From an uncultured Oribacterium sp. (lineage in GTDB: Bacteria; Bacillota; Clostridia; Lachnospirales; Lachnospiraceae), in contig CAMKKZ010000023.1 in NCBI GenBank assembly GCA_946413525.1, forward strand, positions 1 through 59,306: DNA of 59,306 nt. The letters run 5' to 3'. The translations under genes and the position numbers were made by a program. Under the pieces are notes generated by a model. The model ran no database searches. It saw only the letters and a program-made list of their open reading frames with translations, and had not been told where the DNA came from. Shown one piece after another: positions 1 through 7,886 of the stretch; position 1 is the first letter of the stretch; the number at the start of each line of letters is the position of its first letter.

Positions 1-169
1 ATAAGAACAGGCTTTTTCCGAAGCGTCTGGGACGGCTTAGAAAATAGGGTTTACCGGTATGGACCAGCTTGTAAATATACTCTGACTTATCCACATAAAC
101 ATAAGCTTCTTTTATCAGATCTTCAAAATCCTGTATTCCCAAAGGCAGCTTTCGGATTCCGTTCTTCAT
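1..169 (-). CDS. AAA-ATPase-like protein, N-terminal part (runs off window)
   Basis: The reading frame starts at ATG 169 on the minus strand and continues past the window edge. A GGGGTG-type ribosome site lies upstream. The visible ~56 residues begin [19 protein letters not shown] and continue through [12 protein letters not shown] to [12 protein letters not shown]. This matches the start of the AAA-ATPase_like family (PF09820), whose members usually carry a C-terminal PD-(D/E)XK-like domain (DUF1703). The RRFGKSLF segment is the P-loop-like motif. Function is unknown; the family is often multicopy in Clostridia and Bacteroidetes. A truncated relative lies at 39032-39142. Family assignment is from memory of the N-terminal pattern. 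Confidence 0.7.
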   Translation of the reverse strand, partial: MKNGIRKLPLGIQDFEDLIKEAYVYVDKSEYIYKLVHTGKPYFLSRPRRFGKSLFL

Positions 170-265
170 TGTTCCTGTCACCCCTCTATACATCGTTTTA
201 CAATATTTGTGAGACAAAGAACGATTCCATGTTCCACGTTCATAGCAGGATTATTATACCAAATA

Positions 266-310
266 AAGAAGAACGCCTCCAGTTTTTTTGCCTGAAAGCG
301 TTCTTTCTTA
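266..310 (-). terminator. Hairpin terminator after ribU
   Basis: Arms AAGAACGC...CCAG and CTG...GCGTTCTT form an interrupted stem. Read on the minus strand it ends in a T-rich run, about 65 nt past the ribU stop. A closely similar hairpin sits after the giant surface gene at 50986-51032, so this is a repeated terminator sequence. Confidence 0.6.
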
Positions 311-374
311 TATAATATCTTAATGGTCTGAAATCATATACCGGCTTCAGATATCTGAAGACAGGCAGCGGCCG

Positions 375-1136
375 TCAGGAATAGAGCACCGTGCGCAGCG
401 CTTTCCCGGCCCTTTTGTACACCAGGAAGGTAATGATATCCGTGACCAGATGCTTGAAGAGATTGAAAGGGAACACGCTGAAAAGCATCATGGTGGTCAT
501 ATTGGTGATGCGCGGATTGATCGCTGTCCCCATCCCGATGATGGCTTCCAAAGGCATGCCATAAAGGCGGGAATAGAGAGGGAACATCACGTAGGCGTTC
601 AGGAAAATGGAAAGAACGCTGACGGCAATAGAGGACACGGTCATGCCGATGATAGCCCCCTTCTTCGTACGGTCTTTCTTGTAGATCCAGGCAGCGATCA
701 AAACGAAAATAGTAGATCCTGCCAGATTGGAGAATTCACCGACAAAAGCCGTATCGGTCGACTGCACGATGATCTTTATCAGTAATTTGATGACAATAAC
801 CTCGAAGCCGGCCAGCGGTCCAAGGAAAAATCCCGCGAACAATCCCGGCAGGTCAGCAACGTCGAACTTCATAAAAGACGGCGCGAAAGGCAGCGGGAAA
901 TTGATCATCATAAGTACGAAGGACAGGGCTCCCATTAAGGCGACAAAGACGAGCTTTTTGGTAATGGGAATACTGCCCCCTTCTTTGGTCCCCACTTTCG
1001 ATCCCGCACTCATTTCCGCATCTGACCCGCTACTCATTTCCGTATTTGACCCGCTACTCATTTCCGCAATGGTCCCTGCGTTGATTCCCACAATAGTTTC
1101 GTTGCTTCCGATAAGATCCGCGTTTGTCTGACTCAT
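375..1136 (-). CDS. ribU: RibU-like riboflavin ECF transporter substrate-binding subunit
   Basis: This is the integral-membrane S component of an energy-coupling-factor transporter, expected to bind riboflavin and to work with a shared EcfA/A'/T module not present here. ATG 1136 is preceded by AAAAGGAGG. A longer upstream open frame only reads through the riboswitch, so this start gives 253 aa. Residues from about 60 on form 5-6 hydrophobic segments, and FDVADLPGLFAGFFLGPLAG is a RibU-type segment. The first ~55 residues are an unusual soluble extension with three 8-residue repeats of the (A/T)EMSSGS(N/D) type (24 bp each, about 1000-1072). The riboswitch upstream strongly supports flavin specificity. 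Confidence 0.88.
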   Translation of the reverse strand: MSQTNADLIGSNETIVGINAGTIAEMSSGSNTEMSSGSDAEMSAGSKVGTKEGGSIPITKKLVFVALMGALSFVLMMINFPLPFAPSFMKFDVADLPGLFAGFFLGPLAGFEVIVIKLLIKIIVQSTDTAFVGEFSNLAGSTIFVLIAAWIYKKDRTKKGAIIGMTVSSIAVSVLSIFLNAYVMFPLYSRLYGMPLEAIIGMGTAINPRITNMTTMMLFSVFPFNLFKHLVTDIITFLVYKRAGKALRTVLYS

Positions 1137-1270
1137 GTTTTCCTCCTTTTGTGTTCTGAGCCAGGGAAAATGTGGAACAGAAAAAGATGCCATTAAACGC
1201 AGGAGTTCGCCGTAAGGAAACTGTGGTAAACGGCTTCGCGCCGTCTGCTTTGACCGGCCCTGTGCAGAAA

Positions 1271-1303
1271 ACGGCCCTGGCGAAATACACTCACCAGGGC
1301 CGC
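1271..1303 (-). terminator. Terminator hairpin of the FMN riboswitch expression platform
   Basis: On the minus strand GGCCCTGG...CCAGGGCC forms an 8-bp GC stem followed by GTTTTC, between the aptamer and the ribU ribosome site. Position and structure fit a transcription-attenuation platform. No antiterminator was worked out in detail. Confidence 0.6.
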
Positions 1304-1311
1304 ATAAACAT

Positions 1312-1545
1312 CCTTTCTTCTCCCATCCGGACTGAGACTGTTCACCGAAACACTGTTCATCGAAACACTGTTTATAAAAACACTGTTCATTGGAGCACTG
1401 TTTATAGAAACACTGTTCATTAGAGCACTGTTCGTTAGAAACAGTCAATACCGTCGGTTTTGGAATTTCACCAAATCATGCATGACTGCCGGTCATGCTC
1501 GCGGACTGTCACCGCCGGTGAGGAATCACACCTCGCCCTGAAGAC
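1312..1545 (-). ncRNA. FMN riboswitch (RFN element) with internal repeat expansion
   Basis: Read on the minus strand, the conserved FMN aptamer blocks appear in order: AGGGCGAGGTG, ATTCCTCACCGGCGGT, ACAGTCCGCGA, TTGGTGAAATTCC, ACCGACGGT and AGTCCGGATGGGAGAAG. This class binds FMN and shuts off riboflavin synthesis or transport genes, which fits ribU downstream. Between ACCGACGGT and GTCCGGATGG, where most members have a short link or hairpin, there is a ~110-nt insert: a 7-bp stem (GACTGTT/AACAGTC) enclosing seven 15-nt repeats. Confidence 0.95.
1336..1446. repeat. 7 x 15-nt minisatellite inside the FMN aptamer
   Basis: Seven consecutive 15-nt units of the type CACTGTTCATYGAAA occupy 1336-1440. 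The first unit begins GACTGTT and the array is followed by AACAGTC at 1440-1446, so the array sits in the loop of a perfect 7-bp stem. Units differ by a few substitutions and none changes length. Confidence 0.93.
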
Positions 1546-1562
1546 TATTTTTTACGTTCCTT

Positions 1563-1591
1563 ATAATAGCACCGTCTATCGGAAATTACAA
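1563..1591 (-). promoter_or_regulatory. Sigma-A promoter of the FMN riboswitch-ribU unit
   Basis: On the minus strand TTGTAA (1586-1591), a 17-nt spacer and TATTAT (1563-1568) lie about 20 nt upstream of the first aptamer stem. From here to the next gene at 1950 (about 360 bp) I see no gene or clear repeat. Confidence 0.65.
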
Positions 1592-1949
1592 TATCTGTTT
1601 TTTCCTTTCCTGTCCGGCTGTATCGATAAGTCAAGATGCCTTGATGCTTTCTTCAAGCCGCCGCCCACATCAGTCGCCAAAGCCGTTTGGAATCGGCAAA
1701 ATTCTCATACTCAGCTTAAGACAACTCATAAACACAGGCGCCAAACATCTTCCTACGCCTCCAATCCTGAACAATAACCTCTGATGGCCTATAGCCGTCT
1801 TCTGTTCCATTCCAGACTTGACATAACCTTGGATATACATTATATTCGTGACAATTTCCGTGAATGTCGTATAAACAATTTGTATTTATCATAAATGAGC
1901 TGAAGGCAAGTGCTGTCACCCAGCCAGAAAAGCAAAGAGGAAAAAAGTT

Positions 1950-2774
1950 ATGCTGCAATTATCAACAGGGCTTGTAAATGCTGAGGCCAACAAAATAGTA
2001 AAGAAATTTATAAATGACAGACTGATTGGCCTCATGGAAGAAATCATTATGAATGAGGTGACATGGGATAAGGCCATGAGCAATGAACTGAGCGAGGAGG
2101 ATCGTTTCAAACCGTTTGATGATCTTGTGGACATGTCGAAACTCATGACAGATAAGGACTTTGCGGAAAATGTTTCGCTTTTGTATCTGCCGGATGGCTT
2201 CCCCGTTGAACGTGCCAATCAGGAATTCTTTGGATTATACAGGCTTTTGAAGGCAAAGAAAGAGTATGTTCCGGAGCTTGTCATGGAATATATCCTCTAC
2301 CATGTCATATACGATGAAGTTGGACAAACGGATATAATAAATGAGGATACGGAAGACGGATTATATGATGAGCTGATGGATGATCCATTCTTTGAAGGAA
2401 TTGAGGATGAGGAATACACCACGGTAATGCCGATACCGGAGCCGGATCGCGGCAAGGTACTTAACGCCATCAGGGAACAATATGAAGGCCAGTACGCGCC
2501 GGAAGAAATGGATGATAAGGTGAATTATTTCATCAATCTGTATGAGGATCTCCGTGAATATGACGAGACATGTTTTGAGGATACCGACTTTCTGTTACTT
2601 GATAAGATGAGCCAGGAAGAAATCATAAAATCCGGACTCGACGAATACATGGGAATAATTGTGCCGAAGGAAACCAGGAGCATCGAGTTTCCTGTTCAGG
2701 GAAAGAACGGGCAGGAGCTGAACGTAAAAGCAGAGATTTATATCCATCCATGGGATTTGGAGGATGAGGACTGA
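1950..2774 (+). CDS. Acidic hypothetical protein
   Basis: A 274-aa protein that I do not recognise. ATG 1950 follows a weak AGAGGA site. The sequence is strongly acidic, with clusters such as EDTEDGLYDEL and EGIEDEEYTTV, is predicted mostly helical at the N-terminus, and ends WDLEDED. No signal peptide, membrane segment or catalytic motif is visible, so it is probably cytosolic. It stands alone between a divergent riboswitch promoter and a terminator hairpin (2790-2836). Confidence 0.7.
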   Translation: MLQLSTGLVNAEANKIVKKFINDRLIGLMEEIIMNEVTWDKAMSNELSEEDRFKPFDDLVDMSKLMTDKDFAENVSLLYLPDGFPVERANQEFFGLYRLLKAKKEYVPELVMEYILYHVIYDEVGQTDIINEDTEDGLYDELMDDPFFEGIEDEEYTTVMPIPEPDRGKVLNAIREQYEGQYAPEEMDDKVNYFINLYEDLREYDETCFEDTDFLLLDKMSQEEIIKSGLDEYMGIIVPKETRSIEFPVQGKNGQELNVKAEIYIHPWDLEDED

Positions 2775-2789
2775 GCGGGACGCGCGGAA

Positions 2790-2836
2790 CGGGGACGGTT
2801 CTAGATTTCAGTTAAGGAACATAGAACCGTCCCCCT
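2790..2836 (+). terminator. Intrinsic terminator-like hairpin
   Basis: GGGGACGGTTCTA and TAGAACCGTCCCC form a 13-bp perfect stem followed by CTTT, 16 nt after the 1950-2774 stop. Related GGGGAC/GTCCCC stems occur at 6168-6191 and 9340-9402. Confidence 0.7.
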
Positions 2837-2934
2837 TTCCGCTGCCGCAGATGCCGGGGAACGCGCCGGCTCGCGGATTATTTCATGATAGACAAGTCCT
2901 GGAATCATTATCTCCGAATATAACTGCTTCTCTA

Positions 2935-2986
2935 TTAAAGTGGTTTTTGAGCCATTTTTATTCCTGACAAACAGCCGCGATATCGC
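2935..2986. repeat. Dispersed repeat 'D', short copy
   Basis: AAAGTGGTTTTTGAGCCATT followed by TTCCTGACAAACAGCCGCG closely matches the edge of the element at 26232-26418 and resembles 18133-18168, 48031-48060 and 57183-57210. The rest of 2837-3148 shows nothing I can name. Confidence 0.5.
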
Positions 2987-3148
2987 AGACTATATGGCCC
3001 CATTGATACCTCATTCCGAGGATGTATCTTAACATTACATCATCGCTTTAATACAGCGAACCTGAAATCGGATCTTGTAAAACTAAGCCAAATCGAACAT
3101 AACCACACTGATTATATTACAAATCAAAGCGGTAAGCGGCTTATCACA

Positions 3149-4360
3149 TCAGCAAAGCTCATCGTAAAAGGGATCAAGGAACTTCCTCTCATCCTCAGGC
3201 AGGCTGCCCCGGGCCATATCCAGCATCCTTTTTGCCAGATCGACAGCCGGCTCTCCATAGACTGATGCCTGCCATCCCCGAAGCATTAACCCATCCTCCG
3301 CCCTCCTTATGTCATCCTCCGAAAGACGCCCTCCGCGGATCCTTTCCCGGGCATAAGGCAGCCCGTCCTTCCCGTAGAACAGCCCCTTGATCAGGGCGCA
3401 GTAGGCCAGCATGCGGTTTTCCGGGACCGAGTCCGCGTGCCGGATTTCGATGAACTGCTTCAGCCTCACATCGGGGAAGGCCATGGAAATAATATGCGTC
3501 AATTCCTCCCCGCTGATATCGCGTCCCTCAAAAAATTCCCTCACCGTTTTGTGACCGGTCGGGAGGATGTCCCCGCCTTCCTTTAAGAAAATCGGCGGCA
3601 TCTCCCCCAGGAAGTCGGCATAATTTGAAAAACCGAAAGTCTCTGAAAAAACACCGGGCACAATGCCGCAGCGGCTCTTGTCCACCCTGCGCCAGATATC
3701 CGTACGCTTAAGACAGGTTTTCAATGCCTCCCCCTGAAAGGAAGCGGAATTGTCACAGAACATTTTCAGCACGGGGCCGTAGAAATACGCCGCCTGCATC
3801 TTGCTTCGGAAATCCTCTTCCGAGTGATAATCCAGGGAGACCTGCAGGGAAGCCGTCCCCCGCATCATCTCCATGCCTCCCGTCCCGATTTCCCGGAAAT
3901 ACGCGTCCATCAGGGCGTACCTCCTTTTCGGGATCAGCTCCAGCCCGGACACCGGGCTGTTTGGCTGGACCCCCGCATTAACGGCGGAGAAGCCAAAGCC
4001 GGAAAGGACTCCCGCCAGGGTCTCCCTGAACTCCCGGTATATCCGGCCAATCCGCTCCACCGATTCCATAGGAGCGATGCTGATCTCAAGCTGTGCCGCC
4101 GGCTCCAGGGTAATTGTGAAATCCGGCACGCCAAAGCCGAAGAAGTCGTCATCCGGCAGTGCCCGGGCGCCTGGGTAACGGTCCATCAGCTCCCGCAGGA
4201 TCCGCCTGACCCCCTTTTCCCCCGAATAAGGGACAGACATCCCGCTTACATTATCCAGGATGAAATGCTCAACCTCCACGCCAAGCATGTCCCCCCTCTT
4301 CCTTGCCCCCTCCGCGAAATAGCATATAAGGGCGGCCTTCCAATCTTTTCCGACATTCAT
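3149..4360 (-). CDS. Glutamate-cysteine ligase-like protein (GCS2 family)
   Basis: 403 aa, resembling the GCS2 family of ATP-dependent gamma-glutamyl ligases (PF04107). It carries the acidic entry motif GVEVEHFILD near residue 27, a D/E-rich LPDDDFFGFG segment, the LEPAAQLEISIAP substrate/metal motif near residue 85, and TASLQVSLDY near 165. Members join glutamate to cysteine, or to another amine, through a gamma linkage. The start ATG 4360 follows AAGGAAGG. It is 61 nt downstream of an ATP-grasp gene in the same orientation, so both are likely co-transcribed and act in one pathway. The final product is unknown: a classical glutathione synthetase is not seen here. Confidence 0.82.
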   Translation of the reverse strand: MNVGKDWKAALICYFAEGARKRGDMLGVEVEHFILDNVSGMSVPYSGEKGVRRILRELMDRYPGARALPDDDFFGFGVPDFTITLEPAAQLEISIAPMESVERIGRIYREFRETLAGVLSGFGFSAVNAGVQPNSPVSGLELIPKRRYALMDAYFREIGTGGMEMMRGTASLQVSLDYHSEEDFRSKMQAAYFYGPVLKMFCDNSASFQGEALKTCLKRTDIWRRVDKSRCGIVPGVFSETFGFSNYADFLGEMPPIFLKEGGDILPTGHKTVREFFEGRDISGEELTHIISMAFPDVRLKQFIEIRHADSVPENRMLAYCALIKGLFYGKDGLPYARERIRGGRLSEDDIRRAEDGLMLRGWQASVYGEPAVDLAKRMLDMARGSLPEDERKFLDPFYDELC

Positions 4361-4421
4361 ATTCTATGAATTCCTTCCTTTCCCAGCCAAATCCGGCCAG
4401 TCCCCACTGGAATGCTTTTTG

Positions 4422-5768
4422 TCACTCCTTCCTGCCCCTGACAACAAACACCGGGGCCGTCCTCTCATTCTCGTGGGCCACGATAATGCCGTCGCCCTCC
4501 GCCATGCGCATCAGGAAACCCGCGAAAACGCCGTTATATACATAAAGCCCCGCCATATTGAGGAACGGGTGCCAGCCTCCGTCTCCCCACGCAAAGTCTA
4601 TATTCTCCGTCGTATACTGCTCGCAGAACTCCTGGCAGACATAGCCCTTCTGCCAAAGATCCGCAATAATCCTCTCCCATTCCTCCTGGCCGCATTCCCT
4701 TCCGGCCGCATAGACCCCCTTCGACGCGTACGCATCCATGGGCTTGATAATGTAACGGTCCTTATTCTCCTTTACCTCGTTAATGTCTATGTATTCAGGC
4801 GAAAATTCCACCGTCAAGGGGACATGGGCTTCCACGAAGCGCCTCTCCTCTTCCGTCAGGAAGCGCTTCGTCCTTTCAAGATGGAGCACATAGAAAAGCC
4901 ATTTGGAATGAATGGCCTGGGTGTCAAAAGCGCCAGCCATGAAAACATTATCCTCCCGGAGGCAGTCAAGCAGCGCGCTGATCTCCTCGTAATGGGCCAT
5001 GCAATCCGCCGTCACGGCCCTTCGGTAAATGGCGTCGATTCTGTTCCCCGCCGGTGAGTACAGCACCCCGTCCCTATAGGAAAGCGAGCGTATGTCACAG
5101 ATCTCGCAGTTATAGCCCGATTTCTGGAAGCGCCGGGCAAACTTCTCAAAATCACCCCTCGTGGCATTTTCCATGAAATCAATGATCGCGATATTGGGAT
5201 GCTCCTTCTTTTTGGGATAGCTTTCATAAAGGGACATGAATGCGCGCACCCAGCTTTCAAAAAGCTCAAAATGGTCCAGCTCATAACGCCGGATGACCGC
5301 CTGATGGGCCGGGTTGTTAATGAAGGCCTTCCTTATTTCCAGATCCCTGATCATCGCCGCCGTGCCATCCGCGTTAATCTCACAGAATTTGAAATCCCCC
5401 GTATCCTCATTATAGAAAATATCAAACCTTGCAATCGGCAGGAAGCCCTCGTACTGCGGAGGGAGCAGCATCAGCCCCTCAAGCTCACGCGAAAAGGGGA
5501 AAAGCGCCCGGTAATCCGGATCCCTCCGGTACTCCCGTATCACTTTCGAGAAAATTCCATGGGCAGTCCTCGTTATTTCCCGGAATCTTGTAATGTCCTC
5601 CTCCCCGAATATTTTCGGGATCTGCACTGTCTTGTCCACAGTCCCGTTCCAGTTAAGGGGAGAATGCTCGAGGTTCCACCTGACCGCCAGCGCCCCCTTC
5701 CTGTTCTCCTCCATATGCTCCTCAATATGCTTCTTATAGCATTCAAACACTTCCTGCTTAAGCCCCAT
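4422..5768 (-). CDS. Circularly permuted ATP-grasp ligase (glutathionylspermidine synthase-like)
   Basis: 448 aa. The region FKFCEINADGTAAM near residue 125, NIAIIDFMENATRGDFEKF near 195 and IIKPMDAYASKGVYAAG near 335 resemble circularly permuted ATP-grasp proteins (PF14403, CP_ATPgrasp_2), annotated in databases as glutathionylspermidine synthase-like. The lysine of IIKPMD and the later glutamates (VCQEF) fit ATP/Mg binding. Such enzymes form amide bonds from carboxylates. The start ATG 5768 follows AGGAGG. It is first in an operon with the glutamate-cysteine ligase-like gene. I infer that it extends a gamma-glutamyl product, but no substrate can be read from sequence. Confidence 0.75.
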   Translation of the reverse strand: MGLKQEVFECYKKHIEEHMEENRKGALAVRWNLEHSPLNWNGTVDKTVQIPKIFGEEDITRFREITRTAHGIFSKVIREYRRDPDYRALFPFSRELEGLMLLPPQYEGFLPIARFDIFYNEDTGDFKFCEINADGTAAMIRDLEIRKAFINNPAHQAVIRRYELDHFELFESWVRAFMSLYESYPKKKEHPNIAIIDFMENATRGDFEKFARRFQKSGYNCEICDIRSLSYRDGVLYSPAGNRIDAIYRRAVTADCMAHYEEISALLDCLREDNVFMAGAFDTQAIHSKWLFYVLHLERTKRFLTEEERRFVEAHVPLTVEFSPEYIDINEVKENKDRYIIKPMDAYASKGVYAAGRECGQEEWERIIADLWQKGYVCQEFCEQYTTENIDFAWGDGGWHPFLNMAGLYVYNGVFAGFLMRMAEGDGIIVAHENERTAPVFVVRGRKE

Positions 5769-5851
5769 ATACCTTCGCCTCCTCCTCTTTCCAAGCGGTT
5801 TTCCGGCTCACATTGCCTGTTGCTCTCCTCCATTATACTCTCTCAGTCTAT

Positions 5852-5857
5852 ATTATA
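5852..5857 (-). promoter_or_regulatory. Possible -10 box for the ATP-grasp/GCL operon
   Basis: TATAAT on the minus strand about 85 nt upstream of the ATP-grasp start. No good -35 hexamer is seen at 16-18 nt, so this is only a candidate. Confidence 0.35.
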
Positions 5858-5932
5858 CCACTTTACAACTTTTTGAAATATTTCAAAAAAATAACACACA
5901 GGATTCAATTCCTTTTGTATAATAAGCATCAC

Positions 5933-5961
5933 TTTACAACTGCATCCGCCTGTGCTATAAT
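5933..5961 (+). promoter_or_regulatory. Strong sigma-A promoter for a non-coding transcript
   Basis: TTTACA (5933-5938), 17-nt spacer and TATAAT (5956-5961) match the consensus in 11 of 12 positions. No convincing open frame follows before the terminator at 6115-6160. Confidence 0.7.
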
Positions 5962-5967
5962 CCATTT

Positions 5968-6160
5968 TCGAAATACCTGAGAGGAAGGGCGGCCGATAAT
6001 GGCTGCGCTGAGGACAAGGTAGGGCAGTTGTTTTGTTTTTAGCGATGCCACATTCTTTGTGTGCATTTTTATAAGAATAAAGCCGAGGCCGTACCTGGTT
6101 TTGCATGACACAGGGGGCGGTTCTCTGTGTTGAACTACACAGAGAACCGCCCTCTTTTTT
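5968..6160 (+). ncRNA. Candidate small RNA of about 190 nt
   Basis: The stretch is delimited by a near-consensus promoter and a perfect 16-bp GC-rich terminator stem. Within it GCGGCC/GGCTGC (about 5991-6008) and ATGC-CACA/TGTG-TGCAT (about 6045-6067) can form local hairpins. No open frame with a ribosome site lies inside. I could not match it to 6S, SRP, tmRNA or a known riboswitch by eye. It could also be the leader of the hydE unit, with the terminator acting as an attenuator. The identity is unknown. Confidence 0.5.
6115..6160 (+). terminator. Perfect intrinsic terminator
   Basis: A 16-bp stem (GGGCGGTTCTCTGTGT with its complement, loop TGAACT) is followed by TCTTTTTTT. A second GGGGAC/GTCCCC hairpin follows at 6168-6191. 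Confidence 0.88.
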
Positions 6161-6214
6161 TGGTGTGCAGGGGACAGAGAGCCGTCCCCTGTCTTCTGAG
6201 GGTAAGGAGGCTTA

Positions 6215-6345
6215 ATGGAAACAAGAGCAGCGGTGATCACGTCGTGCTGGACGGTCCGCAGGATTTTATCGGCGCTTTGTCCGGCAGGATCGGCAATCTG
6301 AAGGGGGTCACCGCAAAAACCTCCTATTCTAATGTCAAGGGATGA
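6215..6345 (+). pseudogene. Remnant of TM1266-type iron-only hydrogenase system regulator
   Basis: ATG 6215 sits 4 nt after AAGGAGG and encodes METRAAVI, the usual start of the small (~80 aa) ACT-like TM1266 regulators found beside hydE/hydF/hydG. After about 8 codons the frame is lost. A different frame then gives VVLDGPQDFIGALSGRIGN and GVTAKTSYSN up to TGA 6345, the typical C-terminus of that family. About 40 central codons are missing and the two halves are out of frame. The gene therefore looks inactivated, although its ribosome site survives. The stop lies 13 nt before the chosen hydE start. Confidence 0.7.
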
Positions 6346-6358
6346 GGTAAGGAAGAGA

Positions 6359-7477
6359 ATGCTGCAGGAGATGTCATCATTACCGAAATCAAAAAGAGAT
6401 CCATCGCCGGCTTCCTCAGTGCCGGTGCCGACGCTGATCCGCAGGCTGGCAGACACGCATCATCTTTCAAAGGACGAATATCGGCAGCTCATCGATGGCC
6501 GCACACCCAGGGCGGCTCAGATGCTGGCAGAGGAGGCTGTCCGGCAGCGGGAGGCGATCTATGGCAAGGATGTATTTACCCGGGGTCTGATCGAGATCTC
6601 GAATATCTGCAAAAACGACTGTCTGTACTGCGGTATCCGCCGCAGCAACAGCTCCTGTGAGCGTTACAGGCTGACGCCGGAGCGGATCCTCGCCTGTGCC
6701 CGGGAGGGAAGAGAGCTCGGCTTTCGGACATTTGTCCTGCAGGGCGGGGAGGACCCGTGGTTTACGGATGAGAGACTCTGCGGGATCATCAGGCAGATCA
6801 AGGGACTGTGTCCGGATTGCGCCGTCACACTTTCCATGGGGGAGCGAAGCAGGGAAAGCTACCGTGTGCTCAGAGAAGCCGGGGCGGACCGGTATCTGCT
6901 CCGCCATGAAACGGCAGACAAAATTCACTATGGAAAGCTTCATCCTACGGAGATGTCCTATGATAACCGCATGCGGTGCCTTAAGGATCTGAGGGATCTG
7001 GGTTATCAGGTGGGATGCGGTTTTATGGTGGGATCACCTTATCAGACCGTCGCGGAGCTGGCGGAGGACCTGGCGTTTATCGAGGCTTTCCATCCCGAAA
7101 TGTGCGGGATCGGGCCCTTCATTCCTCACCACGATACTCCTTTTAAGGACGAGCCTGCCGGGGATCTGGACCTGACCTTGTATCTGCTGAGCATCATCCG
7201 ACTGATCTGGCCGCCGGTGCTCCTGCCTGCCACCACTGCGCTGGGGACGATTAATCCCAGGGGGAGGGAGCTGGGTATTCTGGCCGGTGCCAATGTGGTC
7301 ATGCCGAATCTCTCCCCGGTGGACGTGCGAAAGCAATATGAACTCTATGACAATAAGATCTGTACGGGAGAGGAATCCGCCCAGTGCCGGGGATGCCTGG
7401 AGCAGAGGATCGCCTCCGTCGGTTACTGCCTGGTGACGGACAGGGGAGATGTGCGCCGCAAAGGTTTCGTCTCCTGA
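6359..7477 (+). CDS. hydE: [FeFe]-hydrogenase maturase HydE (radical SAM)
   Basis: 372 aa from ATG 6359, which is preceded by TAAGGAAG. An in-frame ATG at 6332 lacks a ribosome site and overlaps the regulator remnant. The radical-SAM cluster motif is CKNDCLYC (CX3CX2C) near residue 85, with LQGGEDPW and the TALGTINPRGREL region further on. HydE is a radical SAM enzyme that helps build the dithiomethylamine-bridged diiron site of [FeFe]-hydrogenase, with HydG and HydF. hydG lies 410 bp downstream in the same direction; hydF and hydrogenase structural genes are not in the window. Confidence 0.92.
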   Translation: MLQEMSSLPKSKRDPSPASSVPVPTLIRRLADTHHLSKDEYRQLIDGRTPRAAQMLAEEAVRQREAIYGKDVFTRGLIEISNICKNDCLYCGIRRSNSSCERYRLTPERILACAREGRELGFRTFVLQGGEDPWFTDERLCGIIRQIKGLCPDCAVTLSMGERSRESYRVLREAGADRYLLRHETADKIHYGKLHPTEMSYDNRMRCLKDLRDLGYQVGCGFMVGSPYQTVAELAEDLAFIEAFHPEMCGIGPFIPHHDTPFKDEPAGDLDLTLYLLSIIRLIWPPVLLPATTALGTINPRGRELGILAGANVVMPNLSPVDVRKQYELYDNKICTGEESAQCRGCLEQRIASVGYCLVTDRGDVRRKGFVS

Positions 7478-7639
7478 CCTGGTCTATACCGAAAAAGTGC
7501 TGCCGATGCGATACTCCGATAACTGACGTTGCCGGGACTATCACGGATTTATACTGAAGCGAACTGCACATGGGGAATATAGCTTCTCCGGGGAGACACA
7601 CGTTAGTAGGTTTTTCCGCAGTTGAAGGCATAGTTTATA

Positions 7640-7835
7640 CCCAGGTTTTTCCGCAGCACAAGGAATGCTGCGGAAAAATCCGAACAAAACATGCCTGAAG
7701 GCATTTTTTGTTCGGACGCATCCCTCATTGCCGGGTGGCTAGACTCAATCTGGCTTTGCCAGATTGAGTCATGTCCCTATGGGATGCGCCAAATACGGTA
7801 TTAACTATGCTTGATGCATAGTTAATACCTACGAG
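7640..7835. repeat. Palindromic intergenic block, dispersed repeat 'E' copy 1
   Basis: The hydE-hydG gap holds four successive palindromes: TTTTTCCGCAG/CTGCGGAAAAA, TCCGAACAAAA/TTTTGTTCGGA, GACTCAATCTGG/CCAGATTGAGTC, and TTAACTATGC/GCATAGTTAA. The last ~65 bp (GGGATGCGCCAAATACGG onward) recurs in inverse orientation at 13203-13268 beside polC. One or more stems may attenuate read-through from hydE. Confidence 0.65.
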
Positions 7836-7886
7836 AAGATTGCAGCAAATTCGTAATTATCAATTATAAAGGAGAACCCAAATATT

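Noticed and set aside
1137..1448. N-terminal extension of ribU rich in NEQC-type repeats
   Set aside because: These codons are the translated FMN riboswitch repeats and expression platform. A strong ribosome site serves ATG 1136 instead.
5968..6160. Identification of the candidate RNA as 6S, SRP RNA or tmRNA
   Set aside because: The conserved sequence landmarks of these RNAs were not found by eye, so it is left unnamed.
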